Below, in pieces: positions 8,381 through 17,128 of a stretch of DNA of 21,796 nucleotides. The stretch is taken from the NCBI GenBank assembly GCA_007116685.1, contig SKIC01000179.1, forward strand, positions 1 to 21,796. The letters are read 5' to 3'. Every line of letters begins with the position of its first letter. Position 1 is the stretch's first letter. The notes beneath the pieces are model-generated. The model searched no databases, was not told the DNA's origin, and was given only the letters and a program-made list of their open reading frames with translations. This DNA comes from Balneolales bacterium. Lineage in GTDB: Bacteria; Bacteroidota; Rhodothermia; Balneolales; Natronogracilivirgulaceae. The translations under genes and the position numbers were made by a program.

Positions 8381-9556
8381 ATGGTAAACTCCGAACGTCT
8401 GCGCCCCGACCGATTAAGGATTGCGAAAGCTGTAGAAGTTCGTGATGCTGCACCTCTTCAAAATCTTGCTGATCTGCTTGAGGATTTATGTACCAAAACG
8501 AATTCTGATTCCGGACTCATAGCACTTGCTACAGAAGAGGATATTCCTTTGGCATTTTTCGGGGATGTGGATTTTCCCATTCAACTTGATAAAAAAGACG
8601 AAAAACTAGTGCTTTTCGGAAGTCATGCTTTTTCGAATGAATCGTTTATACAGCCTTTCTTTCATAACAAGCATGTTGTTGGATATATCAAACTAACCGG
8701 ATCTTTTAAGGATGTTGATCAGACGCATATTGGCTCCTTGATAACTGTTTACTCCAAGTTATCGAGTAAAGAATTGGAACTGGCGGATAAAACCGCCAAG
8801 CTGCAATATCAGAATGAAAACATCATGCGAAAGCAAAAACAGCTTGAGCAAGCCATCGCGTTTAAAAATAACATCCTCAGCCTGACTACCCACGATTTAC
8901 GCTCTCCACTAAATGCCGTTAAAGGATATCTGGAGATGATGGATTTTACGCTGAATAACGACTTTAATACAGACCAACTCAAAGATTATCACAGCCAGAT
9001 TACCAAAGGAATCGATAATATCTCGGATATGGTTGACCAGCTCAACGAAATTGCGCTTTTGGAATTACAGCGCATTGAGTTGAATCTCATTAAAGTGGAT
9101 TTGAATTGGGTGGTACAGGAAGTCTCTGATGTAATGCAGGGGCCGGCACTTAGTAAAAATCAGAGTTTGAAAGTTCAACGATCTGATAAGCCTCTTTACG
9201 TTGAAATTGACATCCCAAAAGCAAAGAGAATTGTTTTTAATCTGATTAGCAACGCCATCAAATACACCAAACACGAGGGCACCATTTCCATAGAATTACG
9301 AGAACACAAGGGGATGGCGAATGTTGAAATCAAAGACAATGGAATAGGCATACCACGTGAAAAACTTCACACGATTTTTGAACCTTTCCAAAAACTAAAC
9401 AGCCACGGAACACACGGAGAAATATCCACCGGACTCGGATTATTCACCTGCTCTTATTTTACTCGTTTGTTCAAAGGCTCTCTGACCGTGGATAGCGAAG
9501 TGGATAAAGGCTCGATGTTCTGCCTGCATCTGCCATTAGCCAAAATTGGATTTTAA
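8381..9556 (+). CDS. Soluble sensor histidine kinase (orphan)
   Basis: From the ATG at 8381 the protein has 391 residues; a TTG at 8357 would add eight. I prefer the ATG, which has an A-rich leader. No membrane segment or signal peptide is visible. The N-terminal about 125 residues look like a GAF-type sensor fold (weak call), followed by a charged coiled coil (about 125-165, KELELADKTAKLQYQ and KQKQLEQAI). The HisKA box THDLRSPLNAVKGY has phospho-acceptor His171. The ATPase domain shows the N box NLISNAIKYT (287-296), the G1 box DNGIGIP (319-325), FEPF (333-336) and the G2 box STGLGL (349-354). No response regulator gene is adjacent, so its partner is elsewhere. It converges with tyrA, with only seven bases between the two stop codons and no visible terminator. 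Confidence 0.93.
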   Translation: MVNSERLRPDRLRIAKAVEVRDAAPLQNLADLLEDLCTKTNSDSGLIALATEEDIPLAFFGDVDFPIQLDKKDEKLVLFGSHAFSNESFIQPFFHNKHVVGYIKLTGSFKDVDQTHIGSLITVYSKLSSKELELADKTAKLQYQNENIMRKQKQLEQAIAFKNNILSLTTHDLRSPLNAVKGYLEMMDFTLNNDFNTDQLKDYHSQITKGIDNISDMVDQLNEIALLELQRIELNLIKVDLNWVVQEVSDVMQGPALSKNQSLKVQRSDKPLYVEIDIPKAKRIVFNLISNAIKYTKHEGTISIELREHKGMANVEIKDNGIGIPREKLHTIFEPFQKLNSHGTHGEISTGLGLFTCSYFTRLFKGSLTVDSEVDKGSMFCLHLPLAKIGF

Positions 9557-9563
9557 AAATCTA

Positions 9564-10697
9564 CTATTCTGCAAATCTTTCGGCGAGGCGATGGATTAAG
9601 TAGCTACTTTCTTCCAATGCTTGCTCGGCAAATCCTCCAAAGAATTCAGAAATTGACCGAAACTCGTTGATAAATCCTTCTCTATCGTTTTGCTGCACCA
9701 ATTCCATCAACTTGCTGTGATGTTGGAAGAAATCAAAAAGCAGCGTACGACGCTCGAAATTAGCAAAAACGATATCAGCGTAAAGTTCCGGGTCCTGAGC
9801 AAAAATCCTACCTGTCATCATCAGTTCAGCACGATATACCGGACTTGAAAAATCGGTGATATGACCGGGCTCCAAATCAAATTCTTTCATGAAAGAACCG
9901 TGCAATAAGGCTACAAAGTGACGTAAACCCTGAATCATATTCATGGCATGATCGTGCTGCTCGGGATTTACAGTTTTGATACGCATTCCCCACAAAGCAC
10001 ATTGTTGTAGAACCCATTCCGCGGCTTCCTGATCTCTGCCGGGGCAAACCATCATCAATTGCTTGGATAAATTGGCAACATCGGGGCCGTGCATAGGGTG
10101 CATCCCTAAAACCGGTCCGGAATGGCTACGCATCATCGTGTCCAGAATTTGACCTTTATTACTGGTAAAATCGGCTAAAATCGCTGTTTGGGGAAGTTTG
10201 GGAGAAATGGATTCTATAACCTGCTCAGTTACTTTAATAGGCACAGTAATCACTACAAGATGGGCATCTTTCAAGATTTCATCGGCGTTTTCCCAGTCAT
10301 TTTTTTCAAGAATGCGCACATCATGACCGCTGGCTTCGCCAATTCGGGCGTAGAGCTTTCCCATTCCGCCGCCGCCACCTACAAAGACAATGGTTTTGGG
10401 ATCAGGAGTTGCTCTTGGAAAAGAAGATAGAGATTGAGATGCTCTGGAAGCCGTCATAATCATTCGAAGAAAATCCTCCGCCCAATCTGAATCTATGCCA
10501 TAACTAGTAGCCATCTCACGGAAGCGCTGTATTTTCTCATCTTCCCGGCCGGCAACATAAATGGGAAGTTTATTCTGAATTTTTGTCTCCAAAACTTCTT
10601 TGACAACCTGTCCTCGTTCTTTTAGGAGTTCCAGAATTTTTTGGTCTATTTCGTCAATTTTTTCGCGGTGAGATTGAAGCGGTTCTGATGCGCTCAT
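9564..10697 (-). CDS. tyrA: Bifunctional chorismate mutase / prephenate dehydrogenase (T-protein)
   Basis: The protein has 377 residues in two domains. Residues 1-90 are an AroQ chorismate mutase with the active-site set Arg11, Arg28, Lys39, Arg51, Glu52, Ser84 and Gln88 at the same numbers as in the enterobacterial enzymes. Residues about 100-377 are the NAD-dependent prephenate dehydrogenase. The nucleotide loop VGGGGGMG is at 106-113. Catalytic His200 lies in GMHPMHGP, His260 in LRHF, and the SSPVYRAELMMTGRIFAQDP block (284-303) carries the substrate-binding arginines. It converts chorismate through prephenate to 4-hydroxyphenylpyruvate, the tyrosine branch. There is no ACT domain, and tyrosine inhibition, if any, acts in the catalytic domain. 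Its end-to-end similarity to the gamma-proteobacterial T-protein is striking. It follows uvrA by 68 bases on the same strand. Confidence 0.95.
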   Translation of the reverse strand: MSASEPLQSHREKIDEIDQKILELLKERGQVVKEVLETKIQNKLPIYVAGREDEKIQRFREMATSYGIDSDWAEDFLRMIMTASRASQSLSSFPRATPDPKTIVFVGGGGGMGKLYARIGEASGHDVRILEKNDWENADEILKDAHLVVITVPIKVTEQVIESISPKLPQTAILADFTSNKGQILDTMMRSHSGPVLGMHPMHGPDVANLSKQLMMVCPGRDQEAAEWVLQQCALWGMRIKTVNPEQHDHAMNMIQGLRHFVALLHGSFMKEFDLEPGHITDFSSPVYRAELMMTGRIFAQDPELYADIVFANFERRTLLFDFFQHHSKLMELVQQNDREGFINEFRSISEFFGGFAEQALEESSYLIHRLAERFAE

Positions 10698-10765
10698 GAG
10701 ATTTAATTATGCCTATTAAAATTAATTGAGGTGCCTAAAATACGAAGATTAGTGAAGCGAATAGC

Positions 10766-13567
10766 TCAACTTTGTAATTCCTTCTTCAAATATTGCCCTG
10801 TAAAACTTTCTTTCACTTTTGCTACATCTTCCGGAGTACCTTCTGCAACCAATGTTCCACCGCCATAACCACCTTCCGGACCTATATCTATAATCCAATC
10901 AGAGGATTTGATGATGTCCATATTGTGTTCTATGATAATTACCGAATGCCCGTGGTCTATCAGGCGGTTAAATGAATCAAGCAGACGATTTACATCTTCA
11001 AAATGAAGCCCGGTTGTGGGTTCGTCGAAAAAGTAGAGCGTGTGATCGCTTTCCGGTTTGGATAGAAATTTTGCAAGTTTCACACGTTGGGCTTCTCCAC
11101 CGGAAAGTGTCGTAGCACTTTGGCCGAGTTTAAGATATCCCAATCCCACATCTTCCATAACCTGTAAGCGTGATGTAATGGCCGTTTCCTCATCAAAAAA
11201 TCCGATGGCATCCGAAATACTCATTTCAAGTACGTCGTGGATATTTTTACCCAGGTATTTTATACCAAGCACATCTTTTTTGTAGCGCATTCCGTTACAG
11301 GCTTCGCAGGGTAGTTCGATATCGGCAAGAAATTGCATTTCAATAGTTTGAACTCCTTCGCCCTGACATTCTTCGCAACGTCCGCCGGGTACATTGAATG
11401 AAAAGTGGCCGGGGGAATATCCCATAATTTTAGCCTGACGCGTATTCGAAAAAACATCCCGAATTCCGTCAAACGCTTTGGTATAAGTTGCCGCATTGGA
11501 TCTCGAACTTCTGCCAATGGGAGATTGATCTACCATTTCTACCGCATTGATAAATTCTGCGCCTTTCAGTTCTCTGTGGCGCCCAACTCTGTCAGTGTAT
11601 CTACCCAACTCCTTTTGAAGAGCGGCATACAAGGTTCTGTGCACTAAGGTTGATTTTCCTGAACCAGAAACACCTGTCACACACACCATTTTCCCCAAGG
11701 GAAACTGAACGGAAATATCTTTGAGATTATGCTCAGCGGCTCCTTTTACCTCAATACATTTTCCGGAACCTTTGCGTCTTTTTTCAGGAATAGGGATGGA
11801 TTTTCGTCCACTGAGATATTTTCCGGTAAGTGATTTTGATTCCAGCAAATCGTCATAAGCGCCGGCAAAATTAACTTCGCCTCCATACGAACCCGCAAAT
11901 GGCCCAATATCGATGATATTATCTGCGGCTTTTATCATTTCCGGATCGTGTTCTACAATGAGTACCGTATTCCCGATATCCCGCAGTGATTTGAGGATAC
12001 TTATCAACCGATCATTGTCGCGTGGATGGAGGCCAATAGTGGGTTCATCCAAAACATACAAACTCCCGATGAGGGAAGAGCCGAGTGCGTTGGCCAAATT
12101 TATTCGCTGAGCTTCGCCACCGGATAAGGTGTTTGTGAGTCGATCTAAGGTGAGGTAATGCAAGCCGACTTCATCCAAATATTTGAGCCGTTTTCTGATT
12201 TCGTAAATAATTTGGTCTGCTACGGATTTCTCAAATTCAGTGAGTTCAAGTTTTTCGAAAAACTCCCGTGCATAACCAATCGTCATTTCCGAAACTTCAC
12301 CGATGTGGTGATTGGCAATTTTCACATTCAGCGCATCTTTTCGAATTCTGTAACCATCGCATTCCGGACAACGGGAATATCCTCTGTAGCGAGCATAAAA
12401 AACCCGCATGTGTACTTTGTAAAATTCAGATTTAACCTCCTCAAAAAATCCATTTATGCCGATAAATTCATCTTTTCCTTTCCAAATAACATCTCTCACT
12501 TCTTTGCTGAGTTCTTTGTAAGGCGTATCAATCGGATATTTATATCGTGCGCAAACTTTTATTAAGTCTTTGAGATTCAGACTGAATTTTGGCGAATCAA
12601 AAGGAGCAATGGCGTTTCCGCGAATGGTTCGTGCAGGATCGGGAATTACTTTATCCTCATCTATACCTTGAACTCTGCCAAAACCCTCGCAATGATTACA
12701 GGCGCCAAATGGATTATTAAACGAAAACATCTGTGGCGTTGGCTCTGTAAACTCGATTCCATCCTGCTCAAACCGCTCACTGAAAAAGATTTCTTCCCCG
12801 CTTCGAATTTTTATTGAGCAACGGCTGCGCCCTTCACGAAATGCGGTATCTAAGGAATCTGACAGCCGAGTACGTGCATCTTTGTCATCTTTTTTGATAG
12901 CCAAACGATCCACCAAAACCCGCAGGTCTTTGCTTTTGTGTTTCTTGAGATCAATTTCTTCTTTTGTCAGGTCAACCAGGGTTTCATCAGGGAGTAAAAT
13001 GCGTGTGAACCCTTTCTCTCGCATTACCGCCAATTCTTCTTCGGCTTTTTTACGTGATTCCATTTCAAGAGAAAAGAGGACGTAAAATTTCGTTTTGTCC
13101 TCCAATTTCTGATGCAATTCATCAATCACAGAATCGGTAGTGTCTTTGGTAACTTGTTCTCCGCTAACCGGCGAAAACGTTTTCCCAACCCTGGCAAAGA
13201 GCAGGCGCATGTAATCGTAAAGTTCCGTCGTGGTTCCGACTGTAGAACGGGGATTGGTTGTCGTATTTTTCTGCTGTATGGCCATAGCAGGAGAAATTCC
13301 CTGCATGAAATCCACGTCGGGCTTATCCATACGCTCCAAAAACTGACGTGCGTAACTGGATAGAGATTCCACATAACGGCGTTGTCCTTCGGCGTAAATC
13401 GTATCAAAAGCCAAGCTCGATTTTCCAGAACCAGAAACTCCCGTTACCACCGTGAGTTTGTTCCGCGGGATTTCTACATCAATATTTTTGAGATTGTGAA
13501 CGCGGGCACCCTTGACGATAATAGGATTATCTTTGGCAATTTTTTTAGCCGCTTTGGTTTCTGACAT
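10766..13567 (-). CDS. uvrA: Excinuclease ABC subunit A
   Basis: UvrA is the damage-recognition ATPase of nucleotide excision repair; it works as a dimer with UvrB. From the ATG at 13567 it has 933 residues, the normal length. An in-frame TTG one codon upstream is less likely. Two ABC modules are complete. Walker A is at 43-50 and 632-639 (GVSGSGKS in both). The signature LSGGEAQR is at 481-488 and 821-828. Walker B is at 505-510 (VLDEPT) and 846-851 (FFDEPT). The zinc modules are intact, with cysteines 290/293/400/403 and 731/734/754/757. The UvrB-binding and insertion region (about 120-260) is present. It lies between pheA (upstream) and tyrA (downstream) on the same strand with gaps of 92 and 68 bases. 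I see no LexA-type operator. Confidence 0.98.
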   Translation of the reverse strand: MSETKAAKKIAKDNPIIVKGARVHNLKNIDVEIPRNKLTVVTGVSGSGKSSLAFDTIYAEGQRRYVESLSSYARQFLERMDKPDVDFMQGISPAMAIQQKNTTTNPRSTVGTTTELYDYMRLLFARVGKTFSPVSGEQVTKDTTDSVIDELHQKLEDKTKFYVLFSLEMESRKKAEEELAVMREKGFTRILLPDETLVDLTKEEIDLKKHKSKDLRVLVDRLAIKKDDKDARTRLSDSLDTAFREGRSRCSIKIRSGEEIFFSERFEQDGIEFTEPTPQMFSFNNPFGACNHCEGFGRVQGIDEDKVIPDPARTIRGNAIAPFDSPKFSLNLKDLIKVCARYKYPIDTPYKELSKEVRDVIWKGKDEFIGINGFFEEVKSEFYKVHMRVFYARYRGYSRCPECDGYRIRKDALNVKIANHHIGEVSEMTIGYAREFFEKLELTEFEKSVADQIIYEIRKRLKYLDEVGLHYLTLDRLTNTLSGGEAQRINLANALGSSLIGSLYVLDEPTIGLHPRDNDRLISILKSLRDIGNTVLIVEHDPEMIKAADNIIDIGPFAGSYGGEVNFAGAYDDLLESKSLTGKYLSGRKSIPIPEKRRKGSGKCIEVKGAAEHNLKDISVQFPLGKMVCVTGVSGSGKSTLVHRTLYAALQKELGRYTDRVGRHRELKGAEFINAVEMVDQSPIGRSSRSNAATYTKAFDGIRDVFSNTRQAKIMGYSPGHFSFNVPGGRCEECQGEGVQTIEMQFLADIELPCEACNGMRYKKDVLGIKYLGKNIHDVLEMSISDAIGFFDEETAITSRLQVMEDVGLGYLKLGQSATTLSGGEAQRVKLAKFLSKPESDHTLYFFDEPTTGLHFEDVNRLLDSFNRLIDHGHSVIIIEHNMDIIKSSDWIIDIGPEGGYGGGTLVAEGTPEDVAKVKESFTGQYLKKELQS

Positions 13568-13659
13568 CAATTTTTAGATATATGTGTTTTTTTCAATCCG
13601 ACAAAGTTAGTCTTTAGTTAACCCTTTTGCCACAATTCTCATTCATTAGAAAACTTTAA

Positions 13660-14805
13660 TCACTCAGGTTTATTCTTAGCATAACAGCCCAAAACCTTTA
13701 AATAAGCGGCTTTTTTATCAATCTCTTTTAGTGCTTTTTGCACATTCATATCTGCGAGATTTCCTTCAATATCAACGTAGAAAAGATACTGCCAGGGTTT
13801 TCCCTGATGCGGACGAGATTCTAGCTTGGTCATGTTAATGCCCATTTCATCTAAAATCCTCAAACATCTAATTAATGCACCTTTTTCATCAACTGTGGCT
13901 AATACGAGAGAGGTTTTACTCGGTAATTGTGGATCGATAGTTACCGGTTTTTTACTCACAATCACAAAACGCGTGTAATTTTCTTCCTGATTTGAAATTT
14001 GCTCCTGCTGAATGTGTAATCCATACAACTCAGCGGCATAAGGACTCGCAATGGCTGCCTGTGATAAATCATCCTCTTTTTTGATATGCGAAGCAGCCAT
14101 GGCTGAATCGGGATAAGATTCTATAGTACAGCGGGAAAGTGAATTCAAAAAACGGCTGCATTGGGTGATTCCCAGAGAATGCGTTACAATACGCCGGATA
14201 TTTTCGGTGTTGATGGGAGCCAGTGTTAATAAGCAATGAGAAATTTTGAGAATTTCTTCCCCAATCAGATGCAGATTTTTTTCAAAAAGGAGATCATACG
14301 TGTTATTTATGGATCCAGCCGTAGTGTTTTCTATCGGCAAAATGGCAACATCTGCATGCTCGTTTTCCACGGCTTCGGCGGCTTGCTCAAAGGAATGATG
14401 ACCAATGGTTTTGATATCGGAATACCGCTCACCAAAAAACCGAAGCGCAGCCTGATGGCTGTAAGCGCCTTCAGCGCCCTGATAGGCTACTGTAATAGTT
14501 TGTGCAGCGGATAATTCGTTCTGATGATCAATTAATGAATGCGTTTGATAACGAACGGATTGGAAAATCACATCACGAAAGAGAGATTCAGCGAAATAGG
14601 GGTCCAAGCCGGATTCGGCAGCCATTTTGCGGATTTTTCCCAATAAAATGGCTTCTCTGTCGGTATCGCGGATATTTTTTGTGGTCTCAATTTTACTTGA
14701 AATCACCTGCTGTACCACTTTATGGCGCTCAGCAAGCGTATCGATCAATTGTTTATCCAATTTGTCGATTACATCCCGAAGTTCAGTAAGTTTCTCTTTT
14801 TTCAT
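13660..14805 (-). CDS. pheA: Bifunctional chorismate mutase / prephenate dehydratase (P-protein)
   Basis: The protein has 381 residues in three parts. Residues 1-90 are an AroQ chorismate mutase with Arg10, Arg27, Lys38, Asp47, Arg50, Glu51, Ser83 and Gln87, each one less than the E. coli PheA numbering. Residues about 103-285 are prephenate dehydratase (AYQGAEGAYSHQA, LPIENTTAGSI, and YTRF at 277-280). Residues about 295-378 are an ACT regulatory domain with the Phe-binding ESRP (329-332) and GALI (309-312) motifs. It makes phenylpyruvate, the phenylalanine precursor, and should be feedback-inhibited by Phe. The dehydratase HS..Q motif reads THSLGITQC instead of the more common SHPQALAQC. 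It diverges from adk. The leader just above the start carries a 9-base direct repeat. Confidence 0.96.
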   Translation of the reverse strand: MKKEKLTELRDVIDKLDKQLIDTLAERHKVVQQVISSKIETTKNIRDTDREAILLGKIRKMAAESGLDPYFAESLFRDVIFQSVRYQTHSLIDHQNELSAAQTITVAYQGAEGAYSHQAALRFFGERYSDIKTIGHHSFEQAAEAVENEHADVAILPIENTTAGSINNTYDLLFEKNLHLIGEEILKISHCLLTLAPINTENIRRIVTHSLGITQCSRFLNSLSRCTIESYPDSAMAASHIKKEDDLSQAAIASPYAAELYGLHIQQEQISNQEENYTRFVIVSKKPVTIDPQLPSKTSLVLATVDEKGALIRCLRILDEMGINMTKLESRPHQGKPWQYLFYVDIEGNLADMNVQKALKEIDKKAAYLKVLGCYAKNKPE

Positions 14806-14809
14806 GATT

Positions 14810-14830
14810 TGATTCTAACAATGATTCTAA
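14810..14830. repeat. Short direct repeat in the pheA leader
   Basis: TGATTCTAA occurs at 14810-14818 and again at 14822-14830, a 12-base period. It reads TTAGAATCA on the pheA strand, and the nearer copy ends 4 bases above the pheA ATG. It could be an operator, a leader element, or chance in AT-rich DNA. Confidence 0.35.
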
Positions 14831-14929
14831 TGATTTCGCTGTATGAGCAAAGTCATTTTATCGGTGTTTTGGAAAAGGCTATATTAAAACACTCGATTTT
14901 AACCATATTATTGACCAAAAGTAAATCCA

Positions 14930-15490
14930 ATGCGTATCATATTATTTGGCCCTCCCGGAGCAGGAAAAGGCACGCAGGCAAAATTAATTCAAGAAAAATA
15001 CGGTATCCCTCAATTATCAACAGGGGAGATGTTTCGTGCAGCCATCAAAAACGAAACCGACCTTGGTAAGCGAGTTAAATCCATCATGGAAAGCGGTGAG
15101 CTCGTTCCTGATCAAACCGTGGTAGATTTGGTGGCTGAAACCTTGATTGATCCTAAGTACGACAATGGCTACATCTTAGATGGGTTTCCCAGAACTATTG
15201 CCCAAGCCGAAGCTTTTGACCGAATTCTGGAAGAAAATGGAAACGAACTGGATACGTTCATCTCCCTTGAAGTTGAAGACGATGAGTTAATAAAACGCAT
15301 CATGGCCAGAGGAGAAGGCCGCTCAGATGACACTCCGGAGAAAGTTAAAGTACGTCTTGAAGTCTATAATAATGAGACGGCCCCGGTTAAAAATTACTAC
15401 GAACAGCAGGGAAAACTCAGCATCGTAAATGGACTCGGAAGTATTGATGAAATTTTTGAAAGACTGACTTCCTTGTTGGATAATTTATAA
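14930..15490 (+). CDS. adk: Adenylate kinase
   Basis: Adenylate kinase interconverts ATP plus AMP and two ADP in the cytoplasm. The 186 residues correspond to the short form. The P-loop GPPGAGKGT is at 7-15, the AMP-binding STGEMFRAAI at 30-39 and LDGFPRT at 83-89. The LID is reduced to ARGEGRSDDT (126-135), without the about 27-residue zinc-type insertion of the long form. Short-LID kinases of this length are common in Bacteroidetes-type bacteria. The ATG at 14930 places the P-loop exactly where expected. The gene is alone on the plus strand, divergent from pheA, and ends in a strong terminator. It is not in the usual secY-adk ribosomal-protein context. Confidence 0.97.
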   Translation: MRIILFGPPGAGKGTQAKLIQEKYGIPQLSTGEMFRAAIKNETDLGKRVKSIMESGELVPDQTVVDLVAETLIDPKYDNGYILDGFPRTIAQAEAFDRILEENGNELDTFISLEVEDDELIKRIMARGEGRSDDTPEKVKVRLEVYNNETAPVKNYYEQQGKLSIVNGLGSIDEIFERLTSLLDNL

Positions 15491-15535
15491 TCAGACTTCT
15501 GAATAATTAGAATTTTCTAAGCCGAAAATGTACAC

Positions 15536-15571
15536 AGAGCAAAGATTCCCAGAGTCTTTGCTCTTTTTTTA
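15536..15571 (+). terminator. Rho-independent terminator after adk
   Basis: A perfect 10-bp stem pairs AGAGCAAAGA (15536-15545) with TCTTTGCTCT (15555-15564). It has a 9-base loop and is followed on the plus strand by an unbroken run of T into 15570. It overlaps the stop codon of the convergent phosphomutase-like gene. It has no T tract in the other direction, so it serves adk. Confidence 0.9.
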
Positions 15572-16462
15572 TGAGAGATAATCCATTATTGCTGGTGTTA
15601 CATCCACCAGTGAACGTACTTCGGAAAAAGCCCCGGCATTTTTTCCTTTAACCAGCAAGGGAACATCATTCATCGTGTGGGTTTTTGTGGATAAATCTTC
15701 AATATTACCATGATCACTGGTGAGAAGTAGGGTGTGGTCATTTGAAATGGATGCAATCAATGCCATCAAAAAGGAATCTAAACGCTCAAGTACCGAGATA
15801 GCCTGTTTATAATCTTGAACATGTCCCGCTTTATCTGTCAGATAGTATTCTATCAAAACTAAATCGTGGGTTTTTGCTTTGTTGATTACACGTTCTGCAG
15901 CAATTTCAGGGCTTATTTTTGGCAGATCTATGTTCAATCTTGTTCTCCACACATCCTGGAAAATTTCGGCGGTTAGTGCTTCTCCATTTCTTACCTGCTC
16001 TTCTCCATTTATCTGATAACCAGCCAATTTGGTCATCAAAGTCGTGGTGCTCCAACGATTTCTTTTCTTTGCGTGGTCAAAAAATATCTCGGGAAAGGCA
16101 TTCATAAAGTAAGAGGAGCCCGAATTTTCTTTTATCCGCTTAAAAATACTTTTTTCTTCAAGCAGTACTTTTGTTTTTGAATGGGGATACGGACCAAAAT
16201 GCTTTCCTATTAATTTTGATGCATTTTGTCCGGTAAACATAGAAACCTGTCCGGTGCCACTTTGCGGTAATCCTTCTACTGTAAGGCGAGCATCAATAGT
16301 AGAAACAGTAATATCATCAGATCTTATTCTGTCAATTTTATTAGAGAGTATTTGGCCACCGCTGAGTTGCGTAAATGCAGGTAAAGGATTTGAAAAGACG
16401 GGATTATCAACGGTTTCATTGCCTAATCCTAAACCATCCACAAAGAAAAAAATGAGTGCCAT
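15569..16462 (-). CDS. Alkaline-phosphatase-superfamily metalloenzyme (phosphomutase-like)
   Basis: The 297 residues contain the metal site of the phosphopentomutase / cofactor-independent phosphoglycerate mutase group. Asp9 lies in FFVDGLG. SGTGQ (68-72) has Thr70 as the likely phospho-acceptor. Asp210 and His214 lie in TDKAGH, Asp250 and His251 in TSDHGN, and His262 in KTHTMNDVP. It is about 100 residues shorter than DeoB or archaeal-type ApgM and lacks the large cap insertion, so the substrate cannot be assigned and neither name should be used. GQNASKLIGKHFGPYPH (78-94) is typical of a poorly studied subfamily of bacterial 'metalloenzyme domain' proteins. Its ATG follows the dtd stop codon with no gap (TAA-ATG), so the two are almost certainly co-translated. 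The C-terminus is intact. Confidence 0.8.
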   Translation of the reverse strand: MALIFFFVDGLGLGNETVDNPVFSNPLPAFTQLSGGQILSNKIDRIRSDDITVSTIDARLTVEGLPQSGTGQVSMFTGQNASKLIGKHFGPYPHSKTKVLLEEKSIFKRIKENSGSSYFMNAFPEIFFDHAKKRNRWSTTTLMTKLAGYQINGEEQVRNGEALTAEIFQDVWRTRLNIDLPKISPEIAAERVINKAKTHDLVLIEYYLTDKAGHVQDYKQAISVLERLDSFLMALIASISNDHTLLLTSDHGNIEDLSTKTHTMNDVPLLVKGKNAGAFSEVRSLVDVTPAIMDYLS

Positions 16463-16903
16463 TTACTTTTCCACAATGATGGTTACCGGTCCGTCATTTA
16501 CCAATGCCACATCCATCATAGCTGCAAATTCTCCGGTTTCAACGTTCATGGGATAATTATCCCTCAAGTATTCCACCATTTTTTCGTAGATGAGCTCCGC
16601 TTTTTCCGGACGTGCAGAAGTTATAAAACTGGGACGTGTTCCTTTTTTAACTTCCCCATACAAGGTGAATTGGGAAACGATGAGTAATTCTCCGTTTACA
16701 TCCTCCACAGAACGGTTCATTTTTCCTTCTTCATCCTCAAATATTCTGAGTCGGGCGATTTTATCGGCCACCCATTGCACCTGATCCCAGGAATCATCGG
16801 TATGTACGGCGGCAAGAACCAAAAGTCCTTTTCCTATTTTACCGATTATTTTATCATCCACCGTTACCGATGCTTGACTGACTCGCTGCACTACTGCTCT
16901 CAT
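16463..16903 (-). CDS. dtd: D-aminoacyl-tRNA deacylase
   Basis: DTD hydrolyses D-aminoacyl-tRNA (and Gly-tRNA-Ala), protecting translation from wrong-handed amino acids in the cytoplasm. The 146 residues match the family length. The opening is MRAVVQRVSQASVTV. The active-site SQFTLYG is at 77-83 and KGTRPSF at 87-93. The cross-subunit Gly-cisPro motif lies in LVNDGPVTI (134-142, Gly138-Pro139). The preceding GxFGAxM element reads GEFAAMM, a conservative change. It is the first gene of a two-gene unit with the phosphomutase-like gene. Its promoter must lie in the long DnaA-box-rich intergenic region at its right. A TTTTCCACA nonamer also falls in its last codons (16467-16475). Confidence 0.97.
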   Translation of the reverse strand: MRAVVQRVSQASVTVDDKIIGKIGKGLLVLAAVHTDDSWDQVQWVADKIARLRIFEDEEGKMNRSVEDVNGELLIVSQFTLYGEVKKGTRPSFITSARPEKAELIYEKMVEYLRDNYPMNVETGEFAAMMDVALVNDGPVTIIVEK

Positions 16904-17128
16904 AGGCTAAAAAACTTTTCCACATAGTTAGTGATTTTAGTGTGGATTACTACTGTAAAAACTGTTCGAAACTCACTTCTTAAAAAAGCAAGCATAAGTT
17001 TTCCGTTCATTTCCACAGGATTTTCCCGTTTATCAACATACTTGGAATATTTATTTCAATGTTAATAAAAATTGAAGTGATTACTGTGTAGTTTATGAGT
17101 AGCTGTGGAAAAGGTGAGACCGATATTT

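Noticed and set aside
12158..12565. A 135-codon plus-strand open frame opposite uvrA
   Set aside because: It is antisense to a complete uvrA, and its aromatic-rich translation is typical of a reverse-frame artefact.
15569..16462. Naming the metalloenzyme deoB or apgM
   Set aside because: The active-site residues fit the superfamily, but the length and the missing cap insertion do not fit either named enzyme.
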